Source of the DNA: Polyodon spathula
Lineage: Eukaryota; Chordata; Actinopteri; Acipenseriformes; Polyodontidae
Direction of reading: 5' to 3'
Assembly: GCF_017654505.1 (NCBI RefSeq)
Contig: NC_054548.1
Coordinates: 30,580,274-30,644,273 of the forward strand
Length of the DNA stretch: 64,000 nucleotides
A program made the position numbers and the translations under genes. The first letter of the stretch is position 1; the number at the start of each line of letters is the position of its first letter. Of the stretch, positions 1 to 11,806 are shown piece after piece. The notes below the pieces were generated by a model that saw only the letters and a program-made list of their open reading frames with translations, made no database searches and was not told the DNA's origin.

Positions 1-475
1 GCGCCGAAGGAAGCCGGGTTTGGGGCGCTCATTGGCGGCTAGGTTCGGGCCTCCCCCCGCCGTCCCGGGAGTCTCGCAGGAGCCGCGATTAGCCCCAGGC
101 TTGCTCGGGCTGTGGTTCTCTGCCCGGGGAAGGGTCCAGGCAGGCTGCTGGACCCACCAGTTAGGCGCGGTTGCTCGCGGCAAGGGTGGGCATTGGTCCA
201 GAGCCCCCGGTTGACTTCCAGGAGCCCCGTTTACCTTCACACTTGCTCGGGCTGCGGTTCTTTGCTCAGGCAAGGACCCAGGCCGGTGGCTGATGTGTCC
301 GTCCTTGGATCGTACAATCCTTGATAGGGCCGGCCTGCCCTCCCGTCCCGTCCCTTGTCCTTTCCCGCAGTTTATGATTCATTCACACCGTGATATAGCC
401 GGATATGTAAGCCGAGTCCGGGTTTCTCCTATAAATCTTTGCTGCCGCTTACTTTGTTGTGAGCCGGCAGAGAGA
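1..475 (+). promoter_or_regulatory. GC-rich 5' region of the recombinase-like gene
   Basis: The stretch is rich in G+C and CpG, unlike the AT-rich rest of the window, and leads directly into the first coding exon of the gene at 476. An inverted CCAAT-type motif (ATTGGCGG) lies near 31 and a TATAAAT motif at 430-436, 40 bases before the ATG. A CpG-island promoter is the simplest reading. The transcription start cannot be placed from sequence alone, and the window edge may cut off part of the region. Confidence 0.55.
78..297 (+). repeat. Two diverged direct copies of a promoter unit, 142-bp period
   Basis: Bases 78 to about 155 and 220 to about 297 are diverged direct copies offset by 142 bases. 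Both begin AGGAGCC, share CTTGCTCGGGCTG, and run on through a related GGNTCT..CAGGC segment. Tandem promoter units are known from some retroelements and may bind a factor; here this is only an inference from the duplication. Confidence 0.6.
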
Positions 476-2536
476 ATGGATTCCCGGGGACAGAGAAAGA
501 CAAGGTAATTTTAATCTTTCCTTTGTGAGCATACTTTTTGATCTCTGTGCATTTATTAAGGCTTAAGAGCAATTGGTAAATGGCATTTGTTTGGTGTTTT
601 TGTCTCTGTGCCTTACCAGGGTGCTCGATTGCCCGATGCCTGGCTGCCAGCGACAGGCCATCGTTCGGCTGGACCGGCACCTGTATCGCCTGCATCAGGT
701 TAAGTCCGACAACCCGGCCTATGCTCGCCTGATGGCTGAGGCTAAGAGCAAGGCAGAGGGCGATGTTTCTTTCCAGCTGCCCAAGAGGCCGGTCTCCGTT
801 GCGGAGGAGCCTGGGGAATCCGAGCTACCAGACTCGACATTGCAGCACTCGGAGGAATCGCCCAGTCCTGGGCTAGATTCGCTACATTGGATGCCGCTGA
901 TGAGCCCCGAGGTGCCGTTAGATGGGCCGATCGACAACCCCTGTATGTCGGTCTCTGAAACGGATATGCCCGGGGAAGCCGAACCAGAAGCCATTGTGTC
1001 TTCGACCCAAGATGACTTACCAGATGCTGGGTCAGAGGATGGAGCCCGTGAGGAGTTGCCATCTTCCAGTGACGGCCCATCCGGAGCTATCGAAGGTCCC
1101 AGGTTGCGCACGCTGTCATCGTCTCAGTCGTCGTTGTCGTCGTCAAACGATGAAGACTATGAGCCCATTGCCAGGCATTCGGGGGATCCGTCCCGCGTCG
1201 ATGGTGAGCTTTTGATGCCTCGTGTAACATGGTGTGTGTTTTTCAATAAACACGGATTGTTGGGTGAATGGCTTATGATCCAACTTTCCTGCCCTTGCAG
1301 TGAGATGCCTCCGGTTGTACCGCGAGTACCTTCTGGGTCCCAAGACCCATGCCAAGAAGCTGGAGAATACGAACCAAGCTCTCCAGCACATCCGCCGGTT
1401 CCTGTGGTGCATGGCTGATGCCCCCAAGGGTGAGGCAGTGAGCGAGGACCTGGGCTTCCTGAGCAACACGGAGCGGTGTCATGAGTAAGTGAGAAGCAGT
1501 TGCAAAGCCCCGACTCCCCCCGTTTTTGTTGCTGTTACTGACCCCCTGTCCCTGTGTCTGCCTCCTTGCCCCAGGTGGTATCGTACGCTGTCTTGTTCTT
1601 CTATGTCGCCGAGTATGATTCACAGCTACGTGAACGATGTTGTTGGCTTCATCCTTTACCTCTTGGAGGCCCGGTTAAGCGATTTGAAAGTGAAGAAACG
1701 TACCCTGTCTTCAATTGCCTTCTTCCTAAAGTCTTTCCGACGACAGGGTCACCGAGAGCTGATGCTGCACCGCCAGAAAGTGCAAGATGCAAGGCAGGAA
1801 CAGTTGATCCCCAAGGAATATCTGAAGCGCTTCAATGAGAGGTGCAGGGAGCTAATCCCCCAGATGCTGGAGCTCTGTGAGAAGGGCGAGTTGTGCAATG
1901 TAGGTACCCTGATCGGGCTACTCTGCGGGCGTATGATGCTGCACAATGGACACAGGCGGGGTGTCCTGATGAATATGAAGGCCAGTGAAGTAGAGGGAGC
2001 CAAACAGTTTGAAGATAATTTCCACATCCGCGTGTCCGATCACAAGACCGCGGGGACATATGGCGTGGCAGTTATGGTGGTGTCTAAGCAGGAGCACGAC
2101 TGGCTGCTTAGGTACAGTGCTCTGAGGGTCTCCTTGCCTGGTTACCTCTATGAGCCAAAGACCTTCTTCTTCACGCGCCTGGGAAACCTCCTGAACAAGA
2201 TCGGTAACGTGCTCTCCAAGGCATGGGCGGCATGCGATATCGGAGTCAAGGTGACGGCTGGTATGATCTGCAGCGCAGTGGCCACATATTTAAGTCGTAA
2301 CGTTTCGGCTGAGGGCCTCGTTGGATGTGTAGAGTGTAATGCCATGACCTAACGCCTGGTTTGTTTTCTTTCCCCAGACATGGGAGTCTCGAGGAGGCAA
2401 GTCCACCGTGTCCCGGCACATGAGCCACAGCCTCCAGACACAAGCCTCCTTCTATGTCCATGACCAAGCCCCTGCCAATCACCAGCGGGCGAGGCTTCCT
2501 ATTGAGGATAGCCTGGGGCTCAGTCCTGCATTGTAG
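476..2536 (+). CDS. Five-exon zinc-finger / tyrosine-recombinase-like gene
   Basis: Exons read as 476-504, 620-1203, 1301-1484, 1575-about 2328 and 2378-2536, all with GT-AG introns; phases match at every junction and give about 569 aa. Exon 2 holds a C-x4-C-x10-H-x4-H finger (residues 14-35) followed by an acidic, Ser-rich linker. Exons 4-5 resemble a tyrosine recombinase catalytic domain: Arg393/394 in HRRG, Lys423 in HKT, and HMSHS with a Tyr nine residues later (His534, Tyr543). The HxxR box, expected before AVATYL, reads G-M-I-C (495-498), so two active-site residues seem lost. Similar proteins in fishes derive from Crypton-like or other YR elements. Introns, open frames and a CpG-rich promoter suggest a resident or domesticated gene, possibly multicopy. 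The last intron is the weak point: the chosen donor at 2329 leaves only 49 nt; a phase-0 GTTTCG at 2302 or a strong AAG/GTGACG at 2251 are alternatives. Confidence 0.75.
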
Positions 2537-2605
2537 ACCCTGTTTGTGAACCACATATGGGTTATTCTTTATTTGAATTTAAACCTATACCTTAGGAAAT
2601 TCTGA

Positions 2606-2611
2606 AATAAA
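2606..2611 (+). terminator. Poly(A) signal AATAAA of the recombinase-like gene
   Basis: A canonical AATAAA lies 70 bases after the TAG stop at 2534-2536 and is followed by a T/GT-rich stretch. Its placement supports a short 3' UTR for the upstream gene. Confidence 0.6.
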
Positions 2612-2639
2612 AAAAAGATTGTGTTTTGCTCAGTGGATG

Positions 2640-3400
2640 TTTGACCATGGTGGTCAGAATAGCTTTTATCTATATAGTGATGTGACAAGCTAGCGTCACA
2701 GCCCAAGTTGTTACCGGCAGGAATTACAGGCTCAAATTATAGATTCTAATTAAAGGACTCCCTTTAACAAATAAATGATTTCTGGCTTCTTTTATACAGT
2801 GGCTACTCCCCAATTAGCACCAATTACCTAACTGCGGAATGGTCACACCAGTGATTGCTGGCCGGGACAGATTTAACCCCATCCCTGCCACAAGTGCCCC
2901 CTGTGTCATTAGACTCCATTAGATCTGCTAGTGTGCCAAGAGTTTAGATGAACTGACCGTCCTCTTCTAACTTAAGGAGTGTTGCTCTGTTCATCATTTT
3001 GTATTAAATGTGCTTCCCTACCAGGTCATTTAAATGTATACATTGTATAATTTACAGTGTTGTAATACCATCTTTTACTTGTGAAAAGTAGCACATATCT
3101 TACTTTTGTAAATGACATCACAGCCATACATTCTGTTTTCTGTAAAATACAGAAGACAAATCTCTCTATTGAAAGTCAGTTTCAGTCACGTTGGGTAAAA
3201 CAGTAGCTCTGAAAGCCTTTGCTATAGTGCTGATAGTAGGCAATTGGTTGGTAGGTACATAAATTACTGCACAAATTACTGATGTTTCATCAGGGAAAGT
3301 CAAAGCTTATCATACCTTTATTGCGGAACAGATTGATCTGCCAGATTTCACCTATAACATCACTGAAGGAATTTGAGGTGGTAATCATTGAGAAATATAT
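2640..3400. other. Non-coding stretch, nothing recognised
   Basis: AT-rich sequence between the gene and the first solo LTR. I see no open frame with protein character, no tRNA-like fold and no recognisable repeat. Confidence 0.5.
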
Positions 3401-3405
3401 CCCTC

Positions 3406-4035
3406 TGTCATGAAGACGGCTGTAGTGGGTGACGTCAGACCAGAACCAGGAACCAACAAATAAACAACAGAGAGGTGGAGTTTGGTGAAGCTGAACGATT
3501 GTTTTCGCTCAGCATTTAATAAATGAACAGAGCAGTAAATAAAAGGTTTTGAAAGACAAACAAAACACAGGACACGGCACTTGAGGAAACAAAACGGATT
3601 AACACTAAACTAACAGCGGACAAACAGACAAACAAAACACGGTGAGTCCGAACAAACACATAAGTATCGTGCTGGTCCTTCCAGCACGAAATAGCAATTA
3701 TGTGCTTGAATTTAAGTTACTTTACTTTTTTACTTTCTCCTCTCCACACCCATTCTCCACTCACCGAACACACAACCCAGAGTAAGTGAAAACATGCAGC
3801 TGTACCGAGGCTCGATTGCTAATCAATCATTCAATTGGAGTCTTGGTACAACTGCACGTGAATTAATAAAGTGCAATTCCCCATGCTCACATATTACTAC
3901 ATTTTACCTGCACGTGAAGTGCTGTGCACACAGACCCATTTATATCCTGTGTACCAATGACTATACACCAACATGAACATACTACACGTAACATACAATA
4001 CAAATAAATAGCCCAGGGCAGGGCACTTTGCCACA
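3406..4035 (-). mobile_element. Solo LTR, family A, minus orientation
   Basis: The 630-bp segment starts TGTCATG and ends GCCACA and is flanked on both sides by CCCTC (3401-3405 and 4036-4040), a perfect 5-bp target duplication. Its reverse complement matches the LTR at 24624-25162 over long blocks, including the region around ATATGTGAGCAYGGGGAATT and both termini. No internal retroelement genes flank it, so it is a solo LTR. A perfect 8-bp stem hairpin (CGTGCTGG / CCAGCACG) lies near 3669-3689. Confidence 0.85.
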
Positions 4036-4040
4036 CCCTC

Positions 4041-4545
4041 AAAGCGATATGTAAATACAATTTTTTTGTTGTTGTACAGTATATGTGGTATAATATATGC
4101 AAGTTTAAACCTCAATGGAATATGGTGTAAAACACTTTTTCTGATGCATTTAGAACAGTATTTTCTTTTTTTTTCATCTAACACAACTTTGCTTCAGTAC
4201 ATCTAGGTTTTTAGGGTTTAAACTATCTTTAAAATTTTTGATTTTCAGGTTCTGGCAATTACAATGGATTTTCACAACAAATGCATACTGCTCTTGTGAT
4301 TGTTTTGCAATATTTTGCAATGAGTTGTTAGCTTAAGGTTCGAGAGTAACACAAATGAAACATGATTGCGAGCCAGTAAGTCCAAAGACTGGTTTTACTC
4401 ATAACACAACACACCTGTTTCACATTATGAGCAAGACTAAACCGTGCTCCTCTTTATAAGAGAGATAGGAAACCCCAGAAGAGAAGTAAACTGGAGCTAG
4501 GGGGAGGATTATTTTCACTTTGGTTTTCCCACGCTGTATTTCAAA
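4041..4545. other. Non-coding stretch
   Basis: AT-rich sequence between the solo LTR and a LINE fragment. No coding or RNA signal was found. Confidence 0.45.
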
Positions 4546-4547
4546 AA

Positions 4548-5114
4548 TTGCAATATGGTCAATACAGATTTCAAGAGACCAGGAAAAAAATTTGTCTTAT
4601 CTGTAAGTATTATCCTACTCCATTTCCATGGCTGCCGGTACTTAGCAACATTCCACCTCTGCATCTTCGTCGTCAGGAAGCGACAACAAAACTGCTGGTG
4701 AAACTACAGGCAAACGACACCCTGCCACTTAACGAGGACATCTCCTCTCACCCTGAAGTTCGTTTGTCATCCAGGCGACCCATCTGGCTAGATTTATGCC
4801 CCTGGAAATGACAGCTAATTCAGCATGGAGTGTCGAGTGGTCCACAACTAACATTGTTAACCATTCCCTTGTAGCTGAGCTATTTGTCTGTCCCCCTGGC
4901 TTCAATCTACCCCGAAGTTTGTGGACTTCGTTGAACTGCTTCAGGACAGGGCAGGGTCAATGTGTTGTCAACCTCGTTTGCTGGGGTCAAGCCTCCGACC
5001 CTTCCTGCAGCTGTGGAGCCCGACAAACCCCGGTGGACTGCCGGCTTTACACCTTGCTGATGATGATGCCGTTCAATGGCTTGGCACAACATGCATACGA
5101 TAGAAGAATCAGGC
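4548..5114 (+). pseudogene. 3' end of a LINE ORF2 (Jockey/I/Nimb-type tail)
   Basis: Two plus-strand frames (4548-4811 and 4796-5122) together resemble the C-terminal end of a LINE polyprotein. The stretch reading roughly PPGFxLPRxxWxxLNxFRTGQGxC, then CGAxQT, matches the conserved end of several LINE clades, where it precedes a Cys-rich TxxHI..CP motif. A frame break at about 4800 and the loss of the upstream reverse transcriptase show a 5'-truncated dead copy. The right edge is cut by the LTR that starts at 5115. Confidence 0.6.
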
Positions 5115-5752
5115 TGTGGTAAAGTGGCATGCGTTCAAGGCTGGCTAACGGCAGAAATAACAAACACAGACACAGAAGACTTCAACACTCTCATGCAGTT
5201 TTATTCCATATAAAACAAACTTAAAACATTAAGCCAACAAACAAATCAAAATCATATCTCCATCTGGGAGAACTAAGCTAAACTTATAAGGAAGGAAGTT
5301 CTCCTTAATTCTGCCCTGTCATAACACTCTGGGGGAAGCAAAGTCCTTTTAACTGACCTCTTCTTCAACATGATCCAAAACAGCACCCAAGCTACAGCAC
5401 ACACATTGAGCACAGCCTGCTGTTTCCAGTCTTCTGTCTGCACTACTCTCTCCCATACAAACTCTTTCTTTGTTCTTTTTATAATGTGGTATCTCTCTCA
5501 GGTGGCCAATTGAAGGACTGATTGGCCAATCCAGAATTACATTCCTAGCCGATCAATCAGTCAATCAACCTTCCCTCAAAAGACACCACTCCAATTTAAT
5601 TGCTGTGCAAAAGACACCACTCCAATTCAATGGTTGTGCAAAAGACGCCACTCCAATTCAATGGCTGTGCAAAGGATGACCACTCTTGAGCCAAGATGGC
5701 TGCCAACCACAGAAACACATATTTTACTGTGCAAGGCCTCTGCCCTGTCACA
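5115..5752 (-). mobile_element. Solo LTR, minus orientation
   Basis: The segment begins TGTGGTAAAGTGGC and ends CTGTCA-CA. Near-identical flanks CAGGC (5110-5114) and CAGGA (5753-5757) fit a 5-bp target duplication with one change. Read on the minus strand it has a TATA-type motif (ATTATAAAAAG, about 5478-5488) and then an AATAAA (about 5197-5202), in the U3-R-U5 order of an LTR. No internal genes are attached. Confidence 0.6.
5577..5669. repeat. 31-bp tandem repeat, three copies, inside the LTR
   Basis: Three units of 31 bp start at 5577, 5608 and 5639, each beginning CAAAAGACRCCACTCCAATT and ending TGTG; a fourth decayed start follows at 5670. In the LTR's own orientation they lie in U3, upstream of the TATA motif, where tandem enhancer repeats are often found. 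Confidence 0.8.
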
Positions 5753-5836
5753 CAGGATACACACTGACAGTTTTTATTGAAGTTGCAGTAACACTGAAAT
5801 CCAATTTCAAGTACAGAACAATGAAAAGTATTATAC

Positions 5837-6262
5837 TGTAACGATGGGTCCCGAGGCAGGCTGGAGACAGGGGCAGGGCCAGCGCACTAACTGATTGTCA
5901 CCAACCAGGAAGTTGGTGCCCCATGGAACAGGTGGCATGGTCAGTGTGCTGGAGTGAACGGGAGAACCCAGCCTGTACTTTTCCACTGAGTGAGGTTACC
6001 TGCAGTCAGACTGGGGTCCCTACACCTCCCTTTAAGAAGATCCCTGGAATGGGTAATTTCCCCACAGCTACCAGCCTGGGACTTTCCGGCCTGGGACTTT
6101 TCAGAAAGATGAGGTATCTAGCTTCGGATTGGCTGGAGCGGGCACTGCCTCCCTCCAGCTCCCTTATAAAAGGGAGTGGAAGCTGGATACCAGGGTTAAA
6201 TTGAAAAGAAGCAGTGGACATGACTGGAATGCGACTTGTTAGAGAAATAAAAATGTATTTAG
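5837..6262 (+). mobile_element. LTR-like fragment with TATA box and poly(A) signal
   Basis: The segment starts TGTAACGATGG, carries a strong TATAAAA at 6175-6181 and an AATAAA at 6246-6251, the spacing expected of U3-R in a plus-strand LTR. It is cut at its right end where LINE coding sequence starts, and no closing CA or duplication can be seen. A promoter of another element type is possible. Confidence 0.4.
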
Positions 6263-9200
6263 CCCTTGAGAAGAAAGAGGTTTGGAATTGAAAAAAGGAA
6301 GGAAAAAGTACAAACTATTCCTGGAAAGTCTAGACGGCAGCAGGAGATTGAACGGCATCTAAGTTTGAGCTGGAAAGATATTTGGAGGAATTCAAAAAGG
6401 CAGGAGCCTGTGTCAATTCCTTCAGACATCCCACCTATCAATCCACCCAAATACCAAATGGAGGACTGTGCACCTAAGTGGAAAGAAGTAGAGCAAGCTA
6501 TGAAAAAAGCAAGGGCATCATCATCATCATCTCCAGGGCCTAATGGAGTTCCATACAGAGTATACAAGAGTTCTTCTGGAGTTCTACAAATCCTGTGGAA
6601 ATTGATGAAAGTGGCATGGAAAAAACAGGTTGTACCAAGAGCATGACGCCGAGCAGGTGGAGTCTTTATACCAAAAGAAAAGGATTCTACAAGCATCGGT
6701 CAGTTTCATCCTATTTCCCTATTAAATGTAGAAGGCAAGATTGTCTTCAGCATTATTGCTCAGAGATTGTCAACCTACCTACTAAAGAACTGCTTCATTG
6801 ACACTTCAGTACAAAAAGCAGGATTCCAGGTTTACCAGGATGCTTAGAACACATCAGTGTAATCTGGCAACAAATCCAATCAGAAAAAAAGGAGAGGAAG
6901 GAGCTCCATGTGACATTTTGGATTTGGCTAATGCATATGGTTCAGTGCCACATGAACTTCTGTGGGCAGCATTTGATTTTTCCAGCGTACCGATGACAAT
7001 AACACATTTAGTGAAAGCCTACTTTGGAGATTTGCAATTTAGTTTTTCAACTTCAGAATTCAGCACTACATGGCAATGCCTAGAAGTTGGAATAATGGCA
7101 GGATGTACCATTTCTCCACTGGCTTTTACCATGGCAATGGAAGTAATTATTAGGGTATCAAAATGGGTAGTGGGAGGAGAGCGCTTGTCTTCTGGAATGC
7201 AACTACCACCAATTCGAGCATACATGGATGACATGACAACAATGACTACAACAGTAGCCTGCAGTTATTGGTTATTGGGCAAATTAACCAATAACATTGA
7301 ATGGGCTCGAATACAATTCAAGCCCACTAAATCAAGGAGCATCTCTATAATTAAAGGTAAAGTGTAGATAAAATGTTCTATATTAATGGGGAGGCAGTAC
7401 CAACAGTGTCAGAGAAGCCAGTGAAAATTCCAGGGAGAGGGTACGATGGGGATCTAAAGGACACAGTTCATGTGGGAGAAGTTAGACAACAAGCAGTGGA
7501 AGGGTTGAAGAGCATAGACAGTAGCGCTTTACCAGGCAAACTAAAACTCTGGTGCTTTCAGTTTGGTCTACTGCCAAGACTGCTGTGGCCACTGACTGTG
7601 TATGAGGTTTCCTTGACAACAGTTGAGAAGCTGGAAGCTTTAATCAGTTCATAAGTCAGGAAATGTTTGGGAGTTCCACGCTGTTTCAGCAGAGTGGAAC
7701 TTTATGGTAAAGGAATACTGCGTTACGGAGTAATACGGAGTTTAAGTGCGCCAAAGTCAGACTGGAAATGACAATGGTAGATTCACGCGACAAATGCATA
7801 AGGGAGGCAGCACCTGTGTTGAAAACTGGAAGAAAATGGACGGCAAAGAAAGCTGTGGAAGATGCTAAGGCTGCCCTTTGAATCGGAGATATTATGGAAA
7901 AGGAGGTTTTGGTCTCAGTTCAGCTCCTCCTACATGGCACAAGGCAACCCCAGCTCAACAGAGGAAGCTGGTAGTCAATGAGGTGCAAAAGCAGGAGGAG
8001 AGGATCAGGTGTGTAAAGGCCATTTCCCAGGCCAAGCAGGGAGAATGGATGAGATGGGAAAGTGTGGAACAATGCAGGATCGGCTGGCACGACCTATGGA
8101 CAATGGAACAGAGCAGGATTAGTTTCCTCATCTCCCATCACCATAGAACCTAAACCTCTGGGTGGGTGAGGATCCCTCATGTCCTTTGTGTTCATTACCT
8201 GCAACATTAAGGCACATTTTGACAGGATGTAAGGTGGGTCTTAGCCAAGGACTGTTTACTTGGCGCCATGACCAGGTGCTGCAATGTTTGGCCTTAGCAT
8301 TGGAAGACAAGCATAACCTGACCAATAAATTGCCACCTGTTCCATCAAAGCATTGCACACAAAAGATAATATTCCTCCATCCAGGAGAGCAACCACCAAG
8401 AAAAGGTGTTAAAACCAAGCCTCACCCAGGACAAGGGGAAGCTGCTAGAGATTGGAAGATGCTGGCAGATGTTGGGCAACAGCTTATTTTTCCACCTGAG
8501 ATTGCCAACACTAACCTTCGACCAGACATTGTTTTGTGGTCTGGATCAGCACGCCTTGTTCATCTGGTAGAAATAACAGTGAGGAGTAGAGAGAAAGAAA
8601 CTTCGGTATGCTCAACTAGCTGCTGAAGCGGAACAGCGAGGATGGAGAGTCCGAGTTTACCCAGTGGAGGTTGGTTGTCAAGGATTTGTGGCACACTCTA
8701 CAACCCGGTTTCTCAGAGACGTCAGGTTCAGTGGCCAAGAGTTGCGTCGCACAGTGAAGAACTTATCTGAAGCAGCAGAAAGGAGCAGCAACTGGCTGTG
8801 GTTGAGACGGAAAGATTCTGGATGGGGATCTCAAGCACAATAGAAAGAAAGCAACGCTGATGTACAGGTAAGTAAGCTGGGCTGAGCTGAGTGGGGATGG
8901 AGGGGGGTGATGCTGGGATGCATGAATCACTTTTGAGCCTTCTTGAGGTGTCGTGGGCTAGTCAACGAAACACAGAGGATGGAAAGCGCCCACTTGAAGA
9001 CCCCAGAGATGTATCCTACTTAGCTCAATCCAGACGGTTGTCATGCTGATGTGCAGGGGAGACCGCACTGGGTTGTTCCCCGGAGCCAGCATCGCAGCCG
9101 TTGTGTGTGCTGATGCACTGGGAGGCAAAATGAGCTGATCCCTGGAGCCAGCATTACACTTCAACAATCAACACCAGACAGAAGGATATCTACATCTTCA

Positions 9201-9340
9201 GATGGAAAACAATGCAAATGGATGGAGATGCAGATGGATCACATTAGTTTACTGCAAAGCTAAGTCTTAGTTGGTGCTTATCTTGGCGAGAGCCAAGTTT
9301 AAATCAGCATGAAATTCAACATCTACTCTCATGTAATGGA
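6262..9340 (+). mobile_element. R2-type LINE with restriction-like endonuclease, decayed copy
   Basis: One non-LTR retrotransposon in plus orientation: reverse transcriptase, CCHC knuckle, restriction-like endonuclease, then a 3' UTR that I follow to about 9340 (the stretch ending near CTTGGCGAGAGCC and TCAGCATGAAATT). The 5' end is missing, as is usual for LINEs. LINEs with a C-terminal restriction-like endonuclease belong to the early-branching R2/R4/CRE/NeSL/Hero/Utopia group; I cannot choose the clade without a tree. No poly(A) tail or target duplication is visible. Confidence 0.75.
6266..8843 (+). pseudogene. RT / CCHC / restriction-like endonuclease polyprotein, frameshifted
   Basis: The reading passes through plus-strand frames at 6266-6646, 6595-6801, 6798-7367, 7373-7654, 7878-8153 and 8162-8626, then a further frame that runs to a TAG at 8841. 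Reverse transcriptase signs are SPGPNGVPYRV (near 6530), GCTISPLAF (near 7100) and the catalytic AYMDDM (YMDD at 7221-7232). A C-x2-C-x7-H-x4-C knuckle sits at 8180-8230. The endonuclease has RPDIVLW (8519 on) and VEITV with Glu at 8570, the PD-(D/E)xK-like core of R2-group LINEs, and continues after a frameshift near 8600 as EVGCQGF. At least five breaks make it inactive, although the YMDD and PD/E residues survive. Confidence 0.75.
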
Positions 9341-9594
9341 AATCAAATCTTGGTCTAAAATTCTCAAATGTATTTACTTAAATTAGTCACTCGACCATTT
9401 CTTTCACAAAGGAGAAACACCCCCACTAAAATGACCTAACCTGAAACAAACAACAAAGGCATCTAATTCAGGGGCTTAAAGTATTGCGTTGTTTGTTATT
9501 CATTTAAATGAGTGTTTTTTCCATTGAGAAACCTAAAAACTGAGATAATGTCGATTTGGAGTAAATGGCTTTGAGAATCTAACCAGTTTTGTTC

Positions 9595-9735
9595 TTAATA
9601 TTGCAGCGATCTCGATTAACACAGAGAGGCACATCACACAAGGCGAGGCAATCCACACACGGGCAGGGGGTGGACGCGAACCCAGGACCTCTTGCACTAA
9701 AACATAGCACCGATACCCCTGTACAAAAGAGCCGG
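9595..9735 (-). mobile_element. tRNA-derived SINE, minus copy of a head-to-head pair
   Basis: Read on the minus strand, this carries GGGTTCGCGTCC (9672-9683), a good match to the tRNA B-box, behind GTATCGGTGCTATG and TTTTAGTGCAA. About 140 bp match the plus copy next to it. No internal gene is expected in a SINE. The parent tRNA and LINE partner were not identified. Confidence 0.55.
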
Positions 9736-9880
9736 CTCGAAATGGCTTTCCATTTGTACAATAGTATCGGCACTATGCTTTAGTGCAAAAGGTCCCAGGT
9801 TCACGCCTACCCTCCCCTGTGTGATGTACCTGCCTGCATGAACTGAGATCGATACAATGGTATTAGCTGTGGGATGCAGG
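9736..9880 (+). mobile_element. tRNA-derived SINE, plus copy of a head-to-head pair
   Basis: This repeats the neighbour in opposite orientation: GTATCGGCACTATG, CTTTAGTGCAA, the B-box-like GGTTCACGCC (9798-9807), TGTGTGATGT and a tail GAGATCGATACAAT. The two copies meet at about 9735, where the palindromic GAGCCGGCTC lies. Together they could fold into one long hairpin. Confidence 0.55.
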
Positions 9881-9989
9881 TACCCCGGTACGCACTCGTC
9901 GGACTGTAGCGTGGTGAGCAAGTCCAGGGTGGACTTCAGGCTGGCAGGGGAGAGTGTAGTGTGCACAGGGGAAAGCAGCAGCAGTGCTG

Positions 9990-11635
<1,646 letters not shown>

Positions 11636-11756
11636 TCAGACAGAATATGACACCCAGAAAGTAACCTTAAACTTAAACTGAACTGTAGCTTAATAGCAAA
11701 AAAAAAAAAAATAATAACTTGACACAACGGCTTATATTTTATAGTGATGTTTCCTA

Positions 11757-11806
<50 letters not shown>

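Noticed and set aside
719..1111. Minus-strand open frames across exon 2
   Set aside because: They are antisense shadows of the GC-rich coding exon; the plus strand has splice sites and domain evidence.
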